DNA of 64,000 nucleotides from assembly GCF_001514285.1 (NCBI RefSeq), contig NZ_KQ949026.1, positions 380,121 to 444,120 of the forward strand. The letters are read 5' to 3'. Source of the DNA: Streptomyces sp. DSM 15324. GTDB taxonomy: Bacteria > Actinomycetota > Actinomycetes > Streptomycetales > Streptomycetaceae. Shown in pieces: positions 58,663-64,000 of this stretch. Positions within the stretch are counted from its first letter, which is position 1. Each line of letters begins with the position of its first letter. A program made the translations under genes and the position numbers. The notes under the pieces were generated by a model. That model was not told the DNA's origin. It saw only the letters and a program-made list of their open reading frames with translations, and did no database searches.

Positions 58663-60246
58663 TCAGCCCTTGCTGAGTTCCCAGAAGCGGAACACCGTGG
58701 AGGCGTCGAGGCAGTTCTCGAGGCCGTAGACGTGCTCGCCGACGACGGCGTACTGCTTGGCCTGCCAGATCGGGAGGACGGGGAGTTCCTCGGCGACGAT
58801 GTCCTGGAGGGTGGAGTAGTCGTCGTCGGTGGCGGTGCGGTCGCTCTGGGCGGCGGTGCGCGGGATGAGCGTGCCGGTGATGGTCTCGTTGGTGTAGTTG
58901 TTGGCGAGGACGTTGCCGTCACCGAAGAAGGGCGCGGTGAAGTTGTCGGCGTCGGGGAAGTCGGGGACCCAGCCCTTGACGTAGACGCCGTACTTGCCGT
59001 CCGCGATGTCCTTCTCGTACTGGTCGAAGGGGACGGACTTGACGTCGGCGTCGAACAGGCCGCTGGCGTTGAGCTGGGCGGCGACGGTCCTGAGTTCCTG
59101 GTCGGTGGCGGGGCCGTAGCGCGACGGGGTGGACCAGAGGGTGAGTTTCACCTTGCCGGTGATGCCCTCCTCCTGGAGTGCGGCGGCGGCCTTGGCCTGG
59201 GAGGGGTGGGCGCCGTAGCGGTCGAAGAAGGCGGTGTTGTGGCCCGCTATCCCGGCCGGGATGATCGAGTACAGCGGGTCGGCGGTGCCTTCGTAGACGT
59301 CGCGGATGAGGGCTTCGCGGTCGATGAGGTAGGCGATGGCCCGTCGGACGCCGAGTTTCCCGGTGACGGGGTCGGCGGTGTTGAAGACGAGGTGCTGGAC
59401 CTCGGCGCTGCTGCCTTCGACGACCTCGGCGCCCTTGCTGCCGGTGCCGGCGTCGATGTCGGCGATGTCGGCGGCGGTGAGGCCTCGGTAGGCGATGTCG
59501 ATGTCGCCGTCGAGGAGGGCCTTCTTGAGGGCCTTCTGGTCGCCGCCGAAGAACTTGAGGGTGACGCCCTTGTTCTGGGGGTCGCCGGCGGTGCCGCGGT
59601 AGTGCTCGTTGACCGAGAAGACGGCCTGGTCCTTGTCGAAGGAGTCGAGGGTGTAGGGGCCGGAGCCGACGGCGCCGCCGTCCTTGCGGAGGCCGTCGGC
59701 GTCGTAGGTGCGGTGGTCCACGATGGAGCCGGCGCCGGAGGCGAGCTTGCTGGGGAAGGTGGCGTCGGGGACCTTCAGGGTGAAGACGACGGTTTTGGCG
59801 TCGGGGGTCGCGACCTTGGCGAGCATGGGGAACATGACGGCCGGGCCGTTGTCGTCGTTGATCTTCAGCATGCGGTCGAAGGAGAACTTGACGTCCTTGG
59901 AGGTGAGGTCGTCACCGTTGGAGAACTTCAGGCCGTCCTTGAGGGTGCAGCGGTAGACCTTGGTCTGCTGGTCGGTGAAGGAGCATTCCTTTGCCGCGTC
60001 GGGCTCGGGTTCGGTGCCGCCCTTGGGGAAGCTCAGCAACGACTGGAAGACGTTGTTGAACAGCATCCAGGATCCGGGGTCGTAGCCGGAGGCCGGGTCC
60101 GTGGCGAGGACGTCGTCGGACATCCCGAGCACCACGGTGGAGCCGTCGCCGTCCGAGCCCCCGGTCTGGGCGCCGCAGCCGGTCAACATGCCGGAGGCCA
60201 GTCCCGCCACGATGGGCAGGACCGGCCACTGGTTACGGATATTCAC
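58663..60246 (-). CDS. Peptide/solute-binding lipoprotein (family 5), first of two
   Basis: A 527-residue extracytoplasmic binding protein starting at GTG 60246. The signal ends in lipobox LTGC (near residue 24). The fold matches family 5 oligopeptide/nickel-binding proteins: CTLKDGLKFSNGDDLTSKDVKFSFDRML, TVVFTLKVPDATFPSKLAS and GVRRAIAYLIDREALIRDVYEG. It would deliver peptides or similar solutes to an ABC importer, but no permease or ATPase genes are near. It is similar throughout to the next gene, which suggests tandem duplication. Confidence 0.93.
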   Translation of the reverse strand: MNIRNQWPVLPIVAGLASGMLTGCGAQTGGSDGDGSTVVLGMSDDVLATDPASGYDPGSWMLFNNVFQSLLSFPKGGTEPEPDAAKECSFTDQQTKVYRCTLKDGLKFSNGDDLTSKDVKFSFDRMLKINDDNGPAVMFPMLAKVATPDAKTVVFTLKVPDATFPSKLASGAGSIVDHRTYDADGLRKDGGAVGSGPYTLDSFDKDQAVFSVNEHYRGTAGDPQNKGVTLKFFGGDQKALKKALLDGDIDIAYRGLTAADIADIDAGTGSKGAEVVEGSSAEVQHLVFNTADPVTGKLGVRRAIAYLIDREALIRDVYEGTADPLYSIIPAGIAGHNTAFFDRYGAHPSQAKAAAALQEEGITGKVKLTLWSTPSRYGPATDQELRTVAAQLNASGLFDADVKSVPFDQYEKDIADGKYGVYVKGWVPDFPDADNFTAPFFGDGNVLANNYTNETITGTLIPRTAAQSDRTATDDDYSTLQDIVAEELPVLPIWQAKQYAVVGEHVYGLENCLDASTVFRFWELSKG

Positions 60247-60336
60247 GCAATACCTTTGTCGTCGGGTCCCGTCACACCGGGGCGCCGTCCCGGGCCCCAG
60301 CCGCGAAGAAGGTATCACCCGACCGGAAGGGGTCCT

Positions 60337-61944
60337 TCAGTTGCGTACCCCACGGCCGAGTTCCCACAGCTGGAGCGTGGCGGAGGAGTTGAGCGCGTAC
60401 GCGGTGCCGGTGATGTCGGTGTTGGCGGCGACGTACTGCTTGCCCTGCCACAGCGGGAGGATCGGGACGTCGTCGGCGACGATGTCCTGGATCTCGGTGA
60501 GGCTCTTGCCGGCGCTGACGCGGTCGGCCTCACGACGGGACTGCGGGATCAGCTTGTTGATGATGGTGCTGTTGGTGTACGGCGACTTGAGGGTGTTGTC
60601 CTTGTCGAGGAACGGCGCGAGGAAGTTGTCGGCGTCGGGGAAGTCGGGGAACCAGCCCATGCCGTAGACGGCGTACTCGCCCTTGCGCTCGGCGGGGATG
60701 AAGTTGTCCCAGGCGGTGCCCTTGATGGTGACGTCGAACAGGCCGCTGGCGTCGAGCTGCTTCTTCAGCAGCTCGAACTCCTGCTTGGTGGCGGGACCGT
60801 AGTGGTCGGTCGTGTAGTTCAGCGTGAGCTTCACCGGGGTGGTGATGTTCGCCGCGGCGAGCAGGGCCTTGGCCTTGCTGACGCTGGGGTCGCTGTACTT
60901 GTTGAAGAAGGCGTTGGAGTGGCCGGTGACGGAGGCCGGGACGAGCGAGTAGAGGGCTTCGGCCTGGGAGCCGTAGACCCGGGAGACCAGCTCGTTGCGG
61001 TTGATGACCTGGGCCATCGCCTGGCGCACGGCCTTGGTCTTCACGGTGGGAGCGTCGGTGTTGAAGGCCAGGTAGCGGATCTCGAGGCCGGCCAGCTCGA
61101 CGAGGTCGATGTCGCTGTCGGCGGCGGCGTCGGAGAGCTTCTTGATCTGCTCCGGGGACATGGTGCGCGTCATCAGGTCGATGTCGCCCTTTTCGAGGGC
61201 GGTGCCCATGGCGTCGGCGTCGTCGAAGGACACCATGTCGACCTCGTCGTTGTTCACCTTCAACGTCCCCTTGTAATGGGGGTTCTTGGTGAACACGGCC
61301 TTGGTGACGGTGTCGCCGTCGGTTTCCGCCTTGAGGGTGTACGGGCCGGAGCCGTCGACCTCGAAGCCGTCGCGGAGCTTGTCCTTGGCGTAGTCGTCGG
61401 GGTTGACGATGCCCGCGACGGGGGTCGACAGCTTGGACGGGAAGGTGGCGTCGGCGGTCTTGAGGTGGAAGATGACTTCGTTGTCACCCTGCGTCTCGAC
61501 GGTGTCGATGGTGGACAGCAGGGCGAAGACGCCGGAGTCGGCCTTGATGGCGCGGGCGCGGTCGATGGAGAACTTGACGTCCGCGGCGGTGATGGGGTCG
61601 CCGTTGGAGAACTTCAGGCCGTCTCGCAGCTTGCAGGCGTAGCGCTCGTTGCCGCTGTCGGTGAATCCGCAGGACTGCGCCGCCTCGGGGACGGGGTCGC
61701 CGTCGCCCTTGGGCACGATCATCAGGGTCTGCACGGTCTGGCGAAGGATGTTCCAGGTGCCGACGTCGTAGGCGTAGGCGGGGTCGAGCGGCGCCGGAGC
61801 GGCCTTCGTGGCGGTGAACCGGTCGGTGGTGCCGACGACGATGGCATCGCCGCCGCTGCTCCCGCTGTCGGCCCCGCCGCAGGCGGCGAGTACGGGCGCG
61901 AGCAGACCGACCACGGCCGGCAGCACCAAAGTCTTGCGGTTCAT
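60337..61944 (-). CDS. Peptide/solute-binding lipoprotein (family 5), second of two
   Basis: A 535-residue paralogue starting at ATG 61944. Signal MNRKTLVLPAVVGLLAPVLAAC ends in lipobox LAAC (Cys 22). Shared landmarks with the preceding protein include CKLRDGLKFSNGDPITAADVKFSIDRAR, EVIFHLKTADATFPSKLSTPV and KAVRQAMAQVINRNELVSRVYG. As with its neighbour, ABC permease genes are missing in the window. The two genes are 90 bases apart and probably co-transcribed, this one first. Confidence 0.93.
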   Translation of the reverse strand: MNRKTLVLPAVVGLLAPVLAACGGADSGSSGGDAIVVGTTDRFTATKAAPAPLDPAYAYDVGTWNILRQTVQTLMIVPKGDGDPVPEAAQSCGFTDSGNERYACKLRDGLKFSNGDPITAADVKFSIDRARAIKADSGVFALLSTIDTVETQGDNEVIFHLKTADATFPSKLSTPVAGIVNPDDYAKDKLRDGFEVDGSGPYTLKAETDGDTVTKAVFTKNPHYKGTLKVNNDEVDMVSFDDADAMGTALEKGDIDLMTRTMSPEQIKKLSDAAADSDIDLVELAGLEIRYLAFNTDAPTVKTKAVRQAMAQVINRNELVSRVYGSQAEALYSLVPASVTGHSNAFFNKYSDPSVSKAKALLAAANITTPVKLTLNYTTDHYGPATKQEFELLKKQLDASGLFDVTIKGTAWDNFIPAERKGEYAVYGMGWFPDFPDADNFLAPFLDKDNTLKSPYTNSTIINKLIPQSRREADRVSAGKSLTEIQDIVADDVPILPLWQGKQYVAANTDITGTAYALNSSATLQLWELGRGVRN

Positions 61945-62427
61945 GCTCGAGTTTCTCCAGAGCTGTCGGTCCGTGTACCCGGCATGCAAGGTTGTCGCGG
62001 CGGATCACGGGGATAGGGGTGATGTTCCGCGAAGAGATTAGTCCGGACCGGCACGAGGGTTCGCCGCGACCGGAGTTGAAAGGCCATCACGGAGCGAAAC
62101 CGTATGCGAACGCATTGAACAATCACGAGCGGAACGATCCGTGCAGCCGTCAATGAATCAGGACACAAGGGTGTGTCCAAAAGCCCGGAACGCGGCGTCT
62201 ACACACGGGCTGAACCTTCTGTCGACCCCGCCCCGCGTGGGGAAGGTCACACCGTCAATGGCCTGCGTCCGTCCGCAATGCAACCGTTACCGAGAGATCG
62301 GAATGGCGCCGCGCGTACAGCCGCCGAATTACCTTCCTATCGGCGGTGCACGCTCGGTGAACGCGTACGGCGAATTCCGTCATCGAGAGGATCACCAATG
62401 ATCGCGGGGGTGATCATCGGAGCGGAG
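61945..62427. other. Intergenic region upstream of the binding-protein genes
   Basis: About 480 bases that are less GC-rich than the flanking genes. I see no supported gene; two plus-strand frames (62141-62401 and 62173-63396) lack good starts and known products. It must hold the promoter of the binding-protein pair. No clear operator, RNA element or strong hairpin stands out. Confidence 0.45.
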
Positions 62428-63123
62428 TCACAGGGGCATCAGACCGCGCAGGAACGGAACGTCGACCTGGTCCAGCGAGGGCACCACGGTGCGCCGCAGG
62501 GCGGCGGTGATCGGGGCCACGGAGGGCACCGCGACCACATGGCAGCCCGCCGCCTCGGCCGAGGCGACCCCGGTCGCGGTGTCCTCGACGACGGCGCAGC
62601 GGGCCGGGTCGACGCCGAGGCCGGCGGCCGCGAAGAGGTAGGGGTCGGGGTAGGGCTTGGTGCGGGCGACCTCGTCGCCGGCGACGGTCAGGGTGAAGTG
62701 CTGGGGGCCGAGCGAGGTCAGGACACGGTCGATGATGCGGCGGTGGGAGGCGGAGACGAGGGCCATGGGGATCTCGTGCTCGGCCAGCTCGGCGAGCAGC
62801 CGGGCGGCTCCCGGCATCAGGGGCAGGGCGCGGGTGATGCGGTCCTCGAAGCCCTCGTTGAGCAGGACGGAGAGCTCGGGCAGGGAGATGTCGGCGCCGG
62901 TCGCCTCGATCAGGAACCCGGCGCTGCGGCTCATCGGGCCGCCGACCACGACATGGCGCCAGGAGTCGTCGAGGGTGTGTCCGAGACCGGCGAAGATCTC
63001 GACCTCGACGTCCCACCAGAAGCCCTCGGTGTCCACCAGGGTGCCGTCCATGTCGAGGAGCACCGCCTGGAGGGCCGAGCCCTCGGCCGTACGGGTCAGG
63101 GGCGCGGGTACCGTGCTGGTCAT
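62428..63123 (-). CDS. HAD-family hydrolase (beta-phosphoglucomutase-like)
   Basis: A 231-residue haloacid-dehalogenase-like phosphatase from ATG 63123 behind a strong AAAGGAGG site. Motif I is LLDMDGTLVDTE (nucleophile Asp), motif II MALVSAS, motif III lysine in TKPYPDPYLFAAAGLGV and motif IV VVEDTATGVASAEAAG. A helical cap of type C1 follows motif I. The family covers sugar-phosphate phosphatases and phosphoglucomutases. It follows metH by 107 bases with a hairpin between. Confidence 0.94.
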   Translation of the reverse strand: MTSTVPAPLTRTAEGSALQAVLLDMDGTLVDTEGFWWDVEVEIFAGLGHTLDDSWRHVVVGGPMSRSAGFLIEATGADISLPELSVLLNEGFEDRITRALPLMPGAARLLAELAEHEIPMALVSASHRRIIDRVLTSLGPQHFTLTVAGDEVARTKPYPDPYLFAAAGLGVDPARCAVVEDTATGVASAEAAGCHVVAVPSVAPITAALRRTVVPSLDQVDVPFLRGLMPL

Positions 63124-63147
63124 CCACGTACCTCCTTTGAGGGACGA

Positions 63148-63180
63148 GCAGGCCGGTTCCCGCTGGGGGAACCGGCCTGC
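63148..63180. terminator. Strong hairpin after metH
   Basis: GCAGGCCGGTTCCC (63148-63161) pairs perfectly with GGGAACCGGCCTGC (63167-63180) around a 5-base loop, 51 bases after the metH stop codon (minus strand). It should terminate metH just before the HAD gene. Confidence 0.85.
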
Positions 63181-63230
63181 AGTGGACCGACCAGTGTACG
63201 ACTTATCCGATCAGTGTGCTCAGTGACATG

Positions 63231-64000
63231 TCACCGTGCGTTGAAGTACTTGGCCTCGGGGTGGTGGATGACGATGGCGTCCGTGGACTGCTCGGGGTGG
63301 AGCTGGAACTCCTCGGACAGGTGGACGCCGATCCGCTCGGGCCGGAGCAGGGCGGCGATCTTGGCGCGGTCCTCCAGGTCGGGGCAGGCGCCGTAGCCGA
63401 GGGAGAAGCGGGCGCCGCGGTACTTCAGGGAGAACATGTCCTCGATGTCGGCGGGGTCCTCGCCGGCGAAGCCGAGTTCGGAGCGCACGCGGGCGTGCCA
63501 GTACTCGGCGAGGGCCTCGGCGAGCTGGACGGACAGGCCGTGCAGTTCGAGGTAGTCGCGGTAGGAGTCGGACGCGAAGAGCTTGGCGGTCTCCTCGCCG
63601 ATGCGGGAGCCGACGGTGACGACCTGGAGGCCGACGACGTCGGTCTCGCCCGATTCCTGGGGGCGGAAGAAGTCCGCGAGGCACAGCCGACGGCCGCGGC
63701 GCTGGCGGGGGAAGGTGAAGCGGGTGGTCTCGTTGCCGTGCTCGTCCAGGATGATCAGGTCGTCGTCCTTGGACACGCAGGGGAAGTAGCCGTGGACGAC
63801 GGCGGCCTCGAGGAGGTTCTCGGTCTGGAGGCGGTCCAGCAGGCCGCGCAGGCGCGGGCGGCCCTCGGTCTCGACGAGTTCCTCGTAGGTGGGTCCGTCT
63901 CCGGTGCGGGCCTGCTTGAGGCCCCACTGCCCCTTGAAGAGGGCGCCCTCGTCCAGCCAGGTGGCGTACTCCTTGAGCTGGATGCCCTTGATGACGCGGG
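63231..64000 (-). CDS. metH: Methionine synthase MetH, C-terminal part (5' end outside window)
   Basis: The frame is open from the right edge to the stop at 63231 and gives the last 256 residues. They match the activation (AdoMet-binding) domain of cobalamin-dependent methionine synthase: RVIKGIQLKEYATWLDEGALFKGQWG, NLLEAAVVHGYFPC, FPRQRRGRRLCLADFF and the FSLGYGACPDLEDRAKIAALLRPERIG segment that binds S-adenosylmethionine. This domain supports reductive reactivation of the cobalamin cofactor. The homocysteine, folate and B12 domains lie beyond the window. Confidence 0.96.
   Translation of the reverse strand, partial: RVIKGIQLKEYATWLDEGALFKGQWGLKQARTGDGPTYEELVETEGRPRLRGLLDRLQTENLLEAAVVHGYFPCVSKDDDLIILDEHGNETTRFTFPRQRRGRRLCLADFFRPQESGETDVVGLQVVTVGSRIGEETAKLFASDSYRDYLELHGLSVQLAEALAEYWHARVRSELGFAGEDPADIEDMFSLKYRGARFSLGYGACPDLEDRAKIAALLRPERIGVHLSEEFQLHPEQSTDAIVIHHPEAKYFNAR

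Noticed and set aside
58648..62016. A 1122-residue plus-strand open frame
   Set aside because: It is antisense to the two solute-binding protein genes; its Gly/Val/Asp-rich content is typical of such shadows.
62141..63396. Plus-strand open frames across the intergenic region and the HAD gene
   Set aside because: They lack ribosome sites and known motifs, and the HAD gene on the other strand is clearly real.

Overview
The window is chromosomal DNA of a high-GC actinomycete, almost certainly a Streptomyces species. The evidence is strong third-codon GC bias, many GTG starts, a conservon with its P450, a complete Pup-proteasome locus, two WYL regulators, a twin-arginine translocase pair, and gene order from the ferredoxin to metH that I recognise from streptomycete chromosomes. 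I saw no rRNA, tRNA or CRISPR array.

Positions 1-15,000 look like a decayed accessory region. A WXG100 (ESX-like) cassette lies at 1-3,189: a large AAWKG-like protein running off the left edge, a small coiled protein and two WXG100 proteins. Part of it is duplicated at 8,376-9,310, where an in-frame deletion has fused the two WXG100 genes. Around these lie broken genes (a class V aminotransferase, an alpha/beta hydrolase, an ACC-deaminase tail, a mobile-element membrane protein, an EccC ATPase fragment), tandem repeats, an HTH/NB-ARC/TPR regulator, LuxR- and XRE-type regulators, a DJ-1/PfpI protein and three secreted proteins.

Positions 14,700-33,300 hold a 5'-3' exonuclease, a siderophore-interacting protein behind an iron box, an APC permease, a GNAT enzyme, a pseudouridine synthase, a conservon (cvnA-B-C-D plus a P450 without the EXXR motif) and a urea/guanidine degradation operon. 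That operon comprises two DUF1989 proteins, a biotin carboxylase and an allophanate hydrolase, divergent from a TetR regulator. The same 24-26 bp palindrome lies in front of this operon and in front of the permease 9.5 kb away, which suggests one TetR regulon for import and breakdown of a nitrogen source.

Positions 33,400-52,400 are core genes, mostly on the minus strand: an Mtr4/Ski2-like helicase, tatC and tatA, pafC and pafB, two FKBP isomerases, pafA, an MFS exporter with a divergent LacI regulator, then prcA, prcB, an endonuclease VII-like gene, pup, dop and mpa (arc). These genes together tag proteins with Pup, remove the tag, unfold and degrade substrates. Hairpins suggest that mpa and dop are terminated separately, and that pup, the endonuclease gene, prcB and prcA form one overlapping operon.

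Positions 52,400-64,000 hold a ferredoxin, a membrane-anchored protein, trmI, a 228-bp element with 22-bp inverted ends that supplies the stop codon of a site-2 protease gene, a RecB-like nuclease, an orphan response regulator, two tandem solute-binding lipoproteins without permeases, a HAD phosphatase and the 3' end of metH, which runs off the right edge.
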